Assembly (NCBI GenBank): GCA_945865485.1
Contig: CAMBEC010000005.1
Location: 1-64,000 of the forward strand
DNA length: 64,000 bases
Direction: 5' to 3'
From: Rickettsia typhi
GTDB taxonomy: Bacteria > Pseudomonadota > Alphaproteobacteria > Rickettsiales > Rickettsiaceae
Of the stretch, positions 1-10,500 are shown piece by piece (the first letter of the stretch is position 1; each line of letters starts with the position of its first letter). The notes beneath the pieces are model-generated. The model was not told the DNA's origin. It was given only the letters and a program-made list of their open reading frames with translations, and did not search any database. The translations under genes were made by a program, and so were the position numbers.

Positions 1-800
1 TGTCTGTATTATTATACTTTTTGACGGCCTATTTAGTTTGTATGGTCACACTATATGCGCTTGCCTACATATCACCAATTTTTGTCCCGATGGCTCTCTT
101 TGAGCGAACAAAAGGTTATTTTGACTCTTGGTTAAAGCTTGTTATTTCATGTACATTGCAACCAGCCGTTATAGGAGGGTTTATTGCTTTATTGCTTACA
201 GTTTACGACTCATCAATTTATGGAAATTGCGAGTATAAACGTCATGATTATTCTGCAGGAGAATATAATTTCAGCACCTTTGAGTTAAGGCTCCCCGCGG
301 CTGAAGTAGAAAAATGTGAAGCAAGTATGGGATATAAGTTAATGAAATATTCTCTTGGCCATGGTTGGGAAAAGAAAATCATAATTTTATTTGAGATACC
401 AAAAATTAATGACTACCTAAACATAGCGCTTGGTTTGCTATATGTAATTCTCTATGTCATTGTGTTTTATTTCTTCATACAATCTGTGAATGAATTTGCT
501 TCTGACTTAGTCGGTGGTCCAAGTCTCGCTTCAGTGACAGTAAATCCAAATGCAATAATAGATAAAGTCAAAAATGTTGCTATGGCTGCTGTACTTGCTG
601 CTTCAGCGGCTGTAAAGGCTAAAGCCGGAGACAAAGAAGGAGCAATGTCGGATGCGTCGGAAGCTGCTGATAAAGTTTCTGAGGATACTTCATCTAATAA
701 AAGGGGAGGAGCGTCAGATAAAATGTCTGTGGGTGGTAGCAAAGAAAAAGAGGCAAGTGATTCAGCTTCAACTGGGGATAAAACCGGAGGAGGCGGCTGA
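1..800 (+). CDS. VirB6/TrbL-family type IV secretion protein, C-terminal part (5' end outside window)
   Basis: The frame is open to the left edge, so this is the 3' portion of a larger gene. It carries the VirB6 hallmark found in all four genes of this array: a membrane segment, then an F-E-R-T-K...F-D-S-W-L-K stretch and a further hydrophobic helix ending in Q-P. More membrane segments lie around positions 420-490, then a Ser/Ala/Lys/Gly-rich hydrophilic tail from about 550. VirB6 proteins are polytopic inner-membrane components of the type IV secretion channel. The stop (TGA 798-800) shares one base with the ATG of the next gene, so translation is probably coupled. By comparison with the five-member Rickettsia rvhB6 array this could be the second member, but that rank is inference. 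Confidence 0.88.
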   Translation, partial: SVLLYFLTAYLVCMVTLYALAYISPIFVPMALFERTKGYFDSWLKLVISCTLQPAVIGGFIALLLTVYDSSIYGNCEYKRHDYSAGEYNFSTFELRLPAAEVEKCEASMGYKLMKYSLGHGWEKKIIILFEIPKINDYLNIALGLLYVILYVIVFYFFIQSVNEFASDLVGGPSLASVTVNPNAIIDKVKNVAMAAVLAASAAVKAKAGDKEGAMSDASEAADKVSEDTSSNKRGGASDKMSVGGSKEKEASDSASTGDKTGGGG

Positions 801-3800
801 TGGACAAAAGTAAATTGGTTATGATAGGAATACTAACATTGGTTGCAATACTACTCTGTATCGTTTTATGGATTATTGCAATAGTAGGTGGTATGGATCT
901 AACTGATGGTTGCTTATATAGATATAATTTTGATGGTGACGGTTCTGTGTCAAGTGCAGACAAGTTAACTGATACAATTACATTAAAGGCTAATGCGAAT
1001 TACACTGCCCTTAGTTCAGAAACTACTGGTGCTGCAACTAGTTTAGATCCAACCACCTATGGTAAATGGTTAAATACTAATTTAAGAGTCGCGTCAGGTC
1101 AAAAAGTTTCATTCGTAATGAAGGGGGATATTAGTTTATGTAAATCTTATATTCCTAGGTACAATTTGCAAGATGAGTCAGATCGAAATATTAGTAACGA
1201 AGTAATGGAAATTCCAAGGTATGAGGAAACGCCTTCAACTCCAGCAACATTAATTTTTGATGCAAAAACTAATGAATGGAGAAATTTAACGCAAGTTTTC
1301 AAAAATGATAAGATAGTTGTTACTCTTCAAAGAGATAAAAAAGGCTCTGCTTCAAGTTCTAGTGTCTATAGTTCGATTCGAAAAGGAAATGTTAGCGCTG
1401 ATTGTAGTGAAGGAAAAAGGGCTTATGAACCTATTTGTGGTAGGTATTCTCTTTGGAATTCTGCTTCACCGTATGTGGATAAATGTGAATACGTTGCGCA
1501 GTGTTATGAATGTGGTTGTGATTGTTATACTAGAGGTTTACATTTAAGCTATTGGCCTAATGACAGAGATACTTGTCATGGTGCTTCTGGAGATTGGGAG
1601 TGTGATTGGTGTTCGTGTTATAGAAATATTAACGGTGTAGCACCAGAGCCTTATAAAAACGATGGAAAGTATACATCACCTTGGTCTAATGACATTAATG
1701 CATTATTTACCAATTTCAATAGAGATTGTACAACGGAACATGAATATGTCGGTGGAGAATATCAAAATAAGAAATATTTTTGGTTTTCTGCAGACGATGC
1801 GGCTGGCTTGCTATACAGATTTGATTCAAATCTAAATCCAACTAATAAAACTACTAGAGGAAGTGGCTACTTATTTGCAGCCATACAAGAAGATCAATCA
1901 TATTTGAATGGTGCAGATAACCAACAAATTATAATGAACACTATTTATACGGGTAGTGATGTTGGATATTTGCAATATAGGTTCCATGACTCCGATCCTA
2001 ATTTTGCAGACAATACTGGCGGTTATGTGCTTAGTGTAAAGCAGACAAAGTGTCGTCGAACAAATGGTAATGTGTTTAATGATACTCTAGAAGGTCGTGG
2101 CGCGGTACAGTACATAATTGCAGATTATGGCAAGAATCCTAATAACGACATGAGTGGTCTGGCTACAGGCAATATTATTGTAGATGCGAATGGTTCTGGT
2201 AGTATTACAGCGTCATCAAATAATCAAGGTTATTTATGGATGAAGATTAAGAATAGTCCTGATGATTATAAAGATAGCTTTGGTCAATATCAGGTTCAGT
2301 TCTTTACAGAAGTTGAAAGAGGTGGTTTTTATAGAGATGTGCTTGATCCCTTTTTCGAAGGATTTAAGGGGAAAATTAAAGGGGCGGCGGTAACAGTCTT
2401 TAAGAATATGACATGCTATAAAGGCCTTGGCGGAGAAGGAAATTGTACTAATTTCTTTACTTATATTAAGGCCATACTAATTCTATACATAATGACATAT
2501 GGCATGATGTTCCTGCTTGGAATGGTAAAAATTAGCCAAACAGATTTGGTTGTTAGAGTAGTGAAAATAGCCTTTGTTTCTGGTTTGATGAATGATTCTA
2601 CGTTTGAGTTCTTTAATACTTATGTATTTGATTTTACAACGGAATTTTCTGATACAATCATTGCAAACATGTCTGGGTATAGCTTGTTTAGTGGAAGTAC
2701 AAGTATTTCCAATCCTATGATGTTTATGAACGAAGTAATGACAAAAATCTTCTTAAGTTCAACTTTTGCTGCTCAAATTATGGCTCTTCCTGCAATGGGA
2801 TTAAATGGCGTATTATATTTTATCCTTATGATTGTGTGTATTGGAATAATTATTATAGTGTTATTTAGAGCAATTGCGATCTACTTGATGGCGTATATGG
2901 CTATAGCAGTATTAATTGGTATTTCTCCTCTATTTTTAACTTTTATATTATTTGAAAAGACAAGACATCTTTTTGATAACTGGGTTAAATTTACATTCAG
3001 ATACATGCTAGAGCCTATAATTATGCTTGCAGGTATTATAATTCTAACTCAGCTATTTACTATCTATCTAGATTACGTCATTGGCTATAGTGTGTGCTGG
3101 AAATGTGCGATTCCAATAAAAATACCATTCCCTAATATTGAAGGGGTTTCTCCAGCATTTCTTGATGTTGAATTATTTTGCTTCAATTGGTTTGCTCCTT
3201 GGGGTTTCGACCACAGGAGTAGCCAAATGGGACTAAGTATGCAGAATATGGTTGTGTTGTTGATGATTGCATATTGTTTATGGGGGTATATTGATTTTTC
3301 TGCCAGTATAGTTGGTAGAATAGCTGGAGGTGCTGGTGGTCCATCAGCAACAGGAATGGGTCAAGCAATGTCTGGCGCAGCAGAAAATTCTATGTTGAAA
3401 AAAGTTGGGTTGGATGCTGAATCGCGAGAAGCAATGAAGGGTCAGGCAAAGGAAAGGCTTAAAAGTATGAGAAAAGGAGATAAAAAAGCTCCGTTGGAGA
3501 AAGGGAATAGGCATGATGTTGAGAAAGAGGGGGGTGGTAAGTCCGATCCTAAATCTGATCCAGATAAGCCAAAGAATGCTCAGACTTCTAGCTCATCGGA
3601 TAAGCCTGAAGGTTCTACTGAAACAGCAAAAACTTCTTGGAAGAAAACGGCTCCTAGCACATCCGGTATGAAGTCTGGAGTACAAATTGGAGGCAGGTCT
3701 TCGCAAGTGTCTCCTGATGATTCCAAGGCTAGACAAGGTGTGGTATTTGGACCAAGCGATTCCAAAAGTCAGGGAAATATTAGTGTTGAAGAAGGCTCTG

Positions 3801-4030
3801 CAAATCAGGGCGTAACAATGTCGCAAGGTGCAAAAATCCAAGATACAAAAGCAGAACAACCGGTTGGAATTGTTAAGAAAATGGTAGCAAAATTTGAAGC
3901 GCTAATTAATCAGTCGGATAAAGGAGGCTCTTTGTCAGAAAGCAGCAATCCTAGCGCTGTTCAAAGATCAGGGATTGAAACAAAGGTGAGTGATAAGAGT
4001 AAAGGTAATGATTCAGAAAATGATGAGTAA
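800..4030 (+). CDS. VirB6-family type IV secretion protein with large Cys-rich extracytoplasmic insert
   Basis: This 1076-residue protein has an N-terminal membrane anchor (about residues 8-31) and a long predicted extracytoplasmic region, Cys-rich around residues 200-280 (C-E-Y-V-A-Q-C-Y-E-C-G-C-D-C). The VirB6/TrbL membrane core spans about 555-840 with the conserved F-E-K-T-R...F-D-N-W-V-K motif. A Ser/Lys/Gly-rich hydrophilic tail occupies about 845-1076. Classical VirB6 is about 300 residues, so the extensions are the striking part; they are known from Rickettsiales RvhB6 proteins. The Cys cluster suggests disulfides outside the cytoplasm (inference). The gene overlaps the upstream stop by one base and is followed 13 bases later by the next paralogue. 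Confidence 0.9.
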   Translation: MDKSKLVMIGILTLVAILLCIVLWIIAIVGGMDLTDGCLYRYNFDGDGSVSSADKLTDTITLKANANYTALSSETTGAATSLDPTTYGKWLNTNLRVASGQKVSFVMKGDISLCKSYIPRYNLQDESDRNISNEVMEIPRYEETPSTPATLIFDAKTNEWRNLTQVFKNDKIVVTLQRDKKGSASSSSVYSSIRKGNVSADCSEGKRAYEPICGRYSLWNSASPYVDKCEYVAQCYECGCDCYTRGLHLSYWPNDRDTCHGASGDWECDWCSCYRNINGVAPEPYKNDGKYTSPWSNDINALFTNFNRDCTTEHEYVGGEYQNKKYFWFSADDAAGLLYRFDSNLNPTNKTTRGSGYLFAAIQEDQSYLNGADNQQIIMNTIYTGSDVGYLQYRFHDSDPNFADNTGGYVLSVKQTKCRRTNGNVFNDTLEGRGAVQYIIADYGKNPNNDMSGLATGNIIVDANGSGSITASSNNQGYLWMKIKNSPDDYKDSFGQYQVQFFTEVERGGFYRDVLDPFFEGFKGKIKGAAVTVFKNMTCYKGLGGEGNCTNFFTYIKAILILYIMTYGMMFLLGMVKISQTDLVVRVVKIAFVSGLMNDSTFEFFNTYVFDFTTEFSDTIIANMSGYSLFSGSTSISNPMMFMNEVMTKIFLSSTFAAQIMALPAMGLNGVLYFILMIVCIGIIIIVLFRAIAIYLMAYMAIAVLIGISPLFLTFILFEKTRHLFDNWVKFTFRYMLEPIIMLAGIIILTQLFTIYLDYVIGYSVCWKCAIPIKIPFPNIEGVSPAFLDVELFCFNWFAPWGFDHRSSQMGLSMQNMVVLLMIAYCLWGYIDFSASIVGRIAGGAGGPSATGMGQAMSGAAENSMLKKVGLDAESREAMKGQAKERLKSMRKGDKKAPLEKGNRHDVEKEGGGKSDPKSDPDKPKNAQTSSSSDKPEGSTETAKTSWKKTAPSTSGMKSGVQIGGRSSQVSPDDSKARQGVVFGPSDSKSQGNISVEEGSANQGVTMSQGAKIQDTKAEQPVGIVKKMVAKFEALINQSDKGGSLSESSNPSAVQRSGIETKVSDKSKGNDSENDE

Positions 4031-4043
4031 ATAGTAAATTGAT

Positions 4044-7000
4044 ATGAAATTTATTCGGCTAATTTTATTATTAATTATTTGGAGCGTACATAATAATGTA
4101 AGCGCTGCAGAGGATGATTCTCGATTTGGCTGGATGAATTCTACGTTTGATACTATTACATCAATTATTCCTGCATGCTTAGAAGCTCCACAATTTTCTG
4201 GTATTAATCAATCTGCTGCTTCTTTGAATTTAGATAATAGTGGAAAATGGATACCAACCGGGACTAATGTTAGTGAAGGAAAATTACTTCAGATTGAATG
4301 GTCAACAAAAGGAGTCTTGCCACGACCGTCGAAATATAAAGTGTTATATAGAATAGATCCTAGATTTGAAGAACCTCAGGTATTTATTCAAAAATATAAC
4401 TATGATCAGGATAAGTATATTTCTGATTTCCATCATTATAAAGATGGTGTATTGCTGAATTATCAAGGTGTACCCGAGATGACTTTTCAAGATAGAATAA
4501 AGGATTACGGGGATTATTTTAAATTTAATGACCGTCTAAAAATTCCAGTCAAAAAAGATGACGTAATTAATATCACTTTGGATCAAAATGCTTCGTATTT
4601 TGGTACTAAATCAGAAATGAATACAGAATTAGGATCGTTGGATAGTTTAGTGGTGATATATAGCCAAAGTCCTCTTCCAGACAACAGAATAATATACAGT
4701 AATGCTCAGCAATTCTGTACGGATGGAATCAAAGCTACCAGGCCAGAATATGCAATAAATTGTGGAACGCCAGGTTTATATTGGGATCTTGAAACCAATA
4801 CAAAAATTATGGAAGGTAGGATGGATAATGTGGCATTAAATGCTACTAAGCATAATCTTGCGAGTTGTCCCGAATCAGCTAATGGAAAAGATAATGATCC
4901 TCTTTGTTACTACGATAAGGGTAGAGGCTTAAAACTTTCAGTTGGTGGCACGACGATAAAAGAGATTAATGAAAAATTCGTTAATTCTCCATTCACGGGT
5001 AAAGATTTTTTCTATCATAAATCTGATGTAGACGGAAATCTTGAATTTAAAACCAGTTGGTTAATCAATGGTATGGTTCAAGGATATAGTCAATTTATGA
5101 AAGATTGGTCCACCATTTCATTATATGAAGAATTTTTAAGTACTATAAATGACGCAAAGCCTAGCCAATTTATGAATTTCTTACATTTTGGAAGGTATCT
5201 TCTAGATATTGAAATTGGGAATGCAGTAGCCACGGTAAGTAAAGCAGATTTGGATGCAATCAAGGTAGAGTATCTAATTTTGGAGAATGGTGTGCCGAGT
5301 GATTCTACTGCTGGAACTGCAGTAGAAAGAACTTTTAGAGGTAATGCTGGGTCTAGTGGATTTTTGTGGGTACGTGTTGTTCGTCCAAATGATAATTTGA
5401 CGGGAGTCGTGCAGCTTAAAATTGCTAATTATACTGGTAGCACTTGGTTTTCTGACCTTGTCTATGGTAAATTGGTGAAACCTTTGCGAGAAAAATTTAA
5501 TGAACTTTCGATGATAATTTATCATAAGTTAATTAGTAATGCCACTTTTCAAGGGATCGCACGCACGATGCTGGTATTATACATCATAATATATGGATTG
5601 GTGTTCTTAGCTGGTGCGACGCAAATTACAGTTACAGATATCGTTACAAGGGTTCTCAAGATTGGCGTAGTTCTGGCTTTATTTAGTGAAACTAGTTGGA
5701 CATTTTTTAGTCAAAATTTATTCAATGTTTTTATAGATGGAGCAGATTCTTTGATGACGGCTGTTGTTGGAGTTACAAGCCAGGCGGGTAATGTGTTTGG
5801 ATTTGTTGATCCGATATTTGATAAATACACAAATGGTAGGATTTGGGGATTATTATTCATTCAGTTATTACAGATTCATACGGGAATGACATTTTTTGCC
5901 ATAATAACAATATATGCGATATTGATTTATTTTAGAGCTATTCTGGAAGTAATAGTTAGCTATTGCTTAGCATTCTTGGGCCTTGCAGTGATGGTTTCGC
6001 TAGCTCCATTCTTTATAGTGCTAATATTGTTTGAGAGAACAAAAAGCATGTTTGATAATTGGTTATCAGTAATGTTTAGCTATATGATTCAACCAACAAT
6101 CTTGCTAATTTTCTTTTTATTGATAGATCAAATTATGGGTGATCATATAGCTAAAACAGTAGTTAGAGCTTGTTGGGGAATCTTGATTCCAATAAAAATT
6201 GGCCTTGACCTTAATAATATGGGAATACCTTTAAGTTTTTCTTTTACTTTACCATTCTTGCCTGGAATACCTTTTTACGTTCCTCAACTTGGGACGATTG
6301 GTAATATTACTGACTTCTTCTCTAAAGGCGGAACGCTCTCAGTGCTTGCAACTTCGTCTTTGTTATTTTTTGCTCTATCCAAACTAGCTGCTGGTCTCGT
6401 AACTTATACCACTTTAGTAGTGCAATATTTAACGAATGTGATAGCCGCTCGTCAAGATGGCAAGTTGCAACAAGGAGTAAATCCGATTAAAGACATTACG
6501 GGTGACATAAATAAACTTGCAAGCCCTATTACGAGCATACCGTCTAAAATAGGTAAGTTTGTTAAAGAAAAGGCGATAGATCAGAAAATTTCACATAGAG
6601 GTGGTGGTAAGTCGGGTAGTGAAGTAGATTATGAAAAATTTGCTCGTAAGGAAGAACCAAAAGAGACAGCTGATCACGACCCAAAGGCTTCTATTGATAC
6701 TGCTAATACAGAATCTAGTAAGAGATCGTGGGGGTCGACAAGTCCAAGTAGCGAAAGAAGCAAATCTGGTTTTACAATGGGTTCTAGGGACTCTGGAAAA
6801 AGTGATAGTAAGTTGGAGAAGGTAAGTCCAAGTAGCGTAGAGAGATCAGGATCTGAATCTGGGTTTAAAATGGGTTCTAAAGATTCTGGGAAAAGCGATA
6901 GTAAGTTGGAGGTAAGTCCTCCAAGTAGCGTAGAGAGGCCTGAATCTGGGTTTAAAATGGGTACTAGTAGTCTTGGAATGAGCGATAATTCTGCTACTTT

Positions 7001-7514
7001 AAGTGAGGGGTCAAAAAATATTTCTTTAAGCAGCGTACCTCGATCTGAGTCAGATTTAGTAGAAAAACCTCTAACACCAGGAGATGTTTTGAAACAGCAT
7101 GTAATGGATTCAGGGCGTCATCTTGATAACCCTGATCAAATGATGAGTCAACCATCAGATTCAGTTGAAAGAAGAGATAGTGTTGAGGAGTCGCCAGTAG
7201 AAGGGCAAAAAGAAGGGCTAGCTAAAGAATCCAACCCGCAAGATTCCGTTGAAAGAAGAGATAGTGTAGAGGAGTCGCCGGTAGAAGGGCCAAAAGAAGA
7301 GCCAGCTAAAGAATCCAACCCGCAAGATTCCGTTGAAAGAAGAGATAGTGTTGAAGAGCGGCCAGTAGAAGGGCCAAAAGAAGAGCTAGCTAAAGAATCT
7401 AGCCCACAAGATTCCGTGAGTAGTAAAATGGATAATGTAAATTCTTCTCAGTCAGAAAGTCAGGTGCCTAAAGCTTCGCGCAAAACAAGTGCAAAATTAC
7501 AGGGAGGTGAATAA
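4044..7514 (+). CDS. VirB6-family type IV secretion protein with signal peptide and repeat-bearing tail
   Basis: This 1156-residue protein begins with a clear Sec signal peptide (hydrophobic L-I-L-L-L-I-I-W, predicted cleavage after V-S-A). An extracytoplasmic domain follows to about residue 500. The VirB6 membrane core (about 508-800) contains F-E-R-T-K-S-M-F-D-N-W-L and a C-W-G-I-L-I-P-I-K-I loop like the C-W-K-C-A-I-P-I-K-I loop of the upstream paralogue. The tail (about 803-1156) is hydrophilic and repetitive: two or three copies of a K-S-G-F-T-M-G-S-like unit, then three 28-residue S-V-E-R-R-D-S-V-E-E repeats. Such a tail is probably disordered and fast-evolving; its role is unknown. It lies between two VirB6 paralogues, 3 bases before the next. 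Confidence 0.9.
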   Translation: MKFIRLILLLIIWSVHNNVSAAEDDSRFGWMNSTFDTITSIIPACLEAPQFSGINQSAASLNLDNSGKWIPTGTNVSEGKLLQIEWSTKGVLPRPSKYKVLYRIDPRFEEPQVFIQKYNYDQDKYISDFHHYKDGVLLNYQGVPEMTFQDRIKDYGDYFKFNDRLKIPVKKDDVINITLDQNASYFGTKSEMNTELGSLDSLVVIYSQSPLPDNRIIYSNAQQFCTDGIKATRPEYAINCGTPGLYWDLETNTKIMEGRMDNVALNATKHNLASCPESANGKDNDPLCYYDKGRGLKLSVGGTTIKEINEKFVNSPFTGKDFFYHKSDVDGNLEFKTSWLINGMVQGYSQFMKDWSTISLYEEFLSTINDAKPSQFMNFLHFGRYLLDIEIGNAVATVSKADLDAIKVEYLILENGVPSDSTAGTAVERTFRGNAGSSGFLWVRVVRPNDNLTGVVQLKIANYTGSTWFSDLVYGKLVKPLREKFNELSMIIYHKLISNATFQGIARTMLVLYIIIYGLVFLAGATQITVTDIVTRVLKIGVVLALFSETSWTFFSQNLFNVFIDGADSLMTAVVGVTSQAGNVFGFVDPIFDKYTNGRIWGLLFIQLLQIHTGMTFFAIITIYAILIYFRAILEVIVSYCLAFLGLAVMVSLAPFFIVLILFERTKSMFDNWLSVMFSYMIQPTILLIFFLLIDQIMGDHIAKTVVRACWGILIPIKIGLDLNNMGIPLSFSFTLPFLPGIPFYVPQLGTIGNITDFFSKGGTLSVLATSSLLFFALSKLAAGLVTYTTLVVQYLTNVIAARQDGKLQQGVNPIKDITGDINKLASPITSIPSKIGKFVKEKAIDQKISHRGGGKSGSEVDYEKFARKEEPKETADHDPKASIDTANTESSKRSWGSTSPSSERSKSGFTMGSRDSGKSDSKLEKVSPSSVERSGSESGFKMGSKDSGKSDSKLEVSPPSSVERPESGFKMGTSSLGMSDNSATLSEGSKNISLSSVPRSESDLVEKPLTPGDVLKQHVMDSGRHLDNPDQMMSQPSDSVERRDSVEESPVEGQKEGLAKESNPQDSVERRDSVEESPVEGPKEEPAKESNPQDSVERRDSVEERPVEGPKEELAKESSPQDSVSSKMDNVNSSQSESQVPKASRKTSAKLQGGE
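7161..7412 (+). repeat. Three tandem 84-bp in-frame repeats in a VirB6 tail
   Basis: Units start at 7161, 7245 and 7329 and encode 28 residues each (S-V-E-R-R-D-S-V-E-E, then P-V-E-G and A-K-E-S-x-P-Q-D). A partial fourth start follows at 7413. The units differ by a few bases, and the length preserves the reading frame, so copy number can vary without breaking the gene. Confidence 0.9.
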
Positions 7515-7517
7515 GTA

Positions 7518-10500
7518 ATGAATAAAAACTGGGTCATTACTATATTTGCAATGCTACTTCTGGCTGGATGTACAGGTGAGCGTTGTATTGAAGCGGACGA
7601 TTTTGGTCATGCAACATTCAACATATCAGCGAGATATTCAAAGACGAAAGATCCTCTGACTGGCAAGTTAATTGACCCTTTTGATGGTCAGGTTGGAGCA
7701 AATCAGGTCGCTCCTTGGGTTGACTCAACTTATCGAATTAATGGAAGACCTTTGGCTATAGCTATAAGAGGTTGGGATTATGGCTTAGATTATAACACTT
7801 CCTTTGAGCTTTCGGCTTGGTGTGCATGGTATGGAACAAGTGACCATGCGCATAAGTTATCGAGGTTTTGTGAACGTTTGCGTGATTGTGAATATATAGA
7901 TGGTCATATGTGTACCAATAGCGCTGATGCCAAGTTAATTAATGCGCCATGCTTATTTAGAAAGGGTGTAGGCTTATACGCTTTGATTGCAGAAAAAGGC
8001 GGTGATCCAAACCAATCATTAGATTCTCAAAGGGACCCGAGGGGCATAAGTTTTCACGTAGGAGAAAAACCAGATGGTTATTCTATGTACGAGGTAGATA
8101 AAAATGGTAATACTCGTGAGGCAGGCGGAAGAGTCTATCAATTTGAATCGGATTCAGTAAAACAACAATACGCAGATAGTAAGTTGTATTTTAAAATACT
8201 TGATAAATTTTATGACGATAATAATGGGCAATACAGAGTAGTGGTAAAATCTGGAGTTACTAGAACAAACCCAGACCCAATTTCTTATGTAACAAAACTT
8301 GTAAAAGATTTCTTATTCGGTGCTGATGGTAATTATGGGCTGATAAGAGGAATATACATGGGCATTGTGCAGAACCCGGGCTATAGGTCTGCGGTTTCAG
8401 CCATGCTTACCTTATATATAATGTTTACTGCGCTTTCATACTTGGCAGGCCACTTAGAGGTTACGCACACTGAATTAATAGTCAGAGTAGGAAAGATAGC
8501 AATAGTTTCAGCTCTTTTAAGTGCTGAATATAGCTGGACCTTTTTTAATGATTATCTTTTTGTCTATTTTGTAGGCGGTGTAGAACAGATTTTACAGATA
8601 ATTGTTGAGGCTGGGGCGACTGGTCCTGGGTCTCCTGGCATATTAGCCTTAATGATTGCGCCACAAACAATTTCAAAGCTACTTTCTTTGTTATTTGTAG
8701 ATTGGATGGGCTTCATATATATTATACTATTTTTTATAGCATTGTATTTTATACTAATGATATTCTTCCAGGCTGCAGTGATATACCTGACAGCATTGAT
8801 AGCTATTGGGATGATAATCACTATGGGGCCAATCTTTATTTGCTTTATGTTGTTTGGAGTAACTAGGTCACTATTTGAAAACTGGTTAAAACAATTAATA
8901 TCTTATGCGGTTCAGCCAATTATTTTATTTACGGGCTTGATTTTTATCTCCATGATTTTGCGTCAAGAAATATATGGAGCATTAGGATTTAGAGTATGTA
9001 AGCACGATTTTCCTAAAATGGCTAGTACTGGTGGTACACCACTTTTTGGTGAAGAAACAGAGGAGGCTCTAGGTTTTAGTATGGGTAATTCTCTATTTTA
9101 CTGGTGGTTCCCGCAGCCAATGAAAGCCGAGCAATTTTCAAAAATCACTAGGCCTATTCCTATACCTCTTGATCACTTTAGTAGTGATGTTGACGTTGTA
9201 GGAAGCGTATCTGATACTGGTTTTTGTGAAGCTTATGCTTGTATAGGCGAGCGATATGTAGACCTTCCATTCTTAGATCCGGTCAAGGATTCAAGGCGAT
9301 TAAATCAGTTTTGGAATGGAAATTTTGTTCAACTTGATGGTATGCTCTTAATATTTGTTGCAATCTATTTGTTGCATAAATTTAATGCTTTGACCATAGC
9401 TGTGGCTAAATTTATTACAGGCACATCTGGTAATTTCACTAACCTAGGTAATGTCGGCCAGGCAGTACAGGCACAGACATTTGATAAATCCAATGCTTAT
9501 CTTGCGTCGATGCCTGGACGAGCGGCTGCGGGGGCGCAACGAGTTGCTACTGGTTTAGTAGACAAGGCAATTGGTAAAGAGGCCCGTGAGGGGTTGACAG
9601 CTAAGCTTAAAGGACTTACTCCCTCAGCTCTTGTTGATAAGCACCGTATAAGGGCGCTAAAAAACGAAGCTTTAACTTCTGGGGCAAATCCAGCTGTTCT
9701 TGATGAAGTCAGAAAAAATACAGGATTGGATAGGAGTAAAATTAATCCAGAAGCAACGAAAGAATATAGAGCCGCTTTAAAAGAAGAGCTACTCAAGAAT
9801 GTGGATCCATCGTTGCCGCAATTAAAACGTGAGGCTATAGCGCAAAAGGCAGCAGCTGAATTAGCTAAAAGAGATCTTTCTGCGCTTAAAGGTGAATTTG
9901 CTAAGGCCAAATTTGGGAAAGAGTATGATAAATTATCTGCCACAGAGAAAAACTCTGTTGATGCAACTCTTAAAGATCCTAAACTTAGAGAGCTTGGCAA
10001 AAAAGCTTCTGAAGCAAGAAGGTTTAAAGAAGCTTATGTTGATGCATTTGCTGCAATGTCGGATAGAGGCATTGGAGTAGTAGGTAAACATAACAAAACT
10101 CTTCGTTCTTTAGAGGAAATTAACCATAGAGTTGATCAAAGTAAACAGTTAAAACAAGATAAGCAAAGGCAGTTTGGTCAAGAGCTGGTTTCTGAGGTCG
10201 AGGGAGTTAAGAGTGGTTTATATAAGGGGTTATCTGGTGGGAAAATTGATACCATGAGCCGTACATTTGGAGGGGGCGCATGGCACGAAATTAATACTGA
10301 TCCAGATGCCAGAAACTTTACAAAACAAACATATGCTGAGCAGCTTGCAGACCAAAAGAGTGGCCTTGCAAGGTCGGGGATTACTAAGACTATTGATGAT
10401 TATAGCAGGGCTGAAGGGAGAAGCGTTATTTCGCCGGAATTCCTAGCGCAGGCCACTCGTGAAGGTAACAGTAACCTTGAGTTATACAAGAGCCTTGAAA

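Noticed and set aside
7161-7412. CRISPR-like array
   Set aside because: Three contiguous 84-bp in-frame coding repeats without unique spacers or cas genes.
9497-10000. 167-codon open frame on the minus strand inside the last VirB6 gene
   Set aside because: Ser/Ala-rich shadow of the Lys/Glu/Ala coding tail on the other strand; no start signal and no family pattern.
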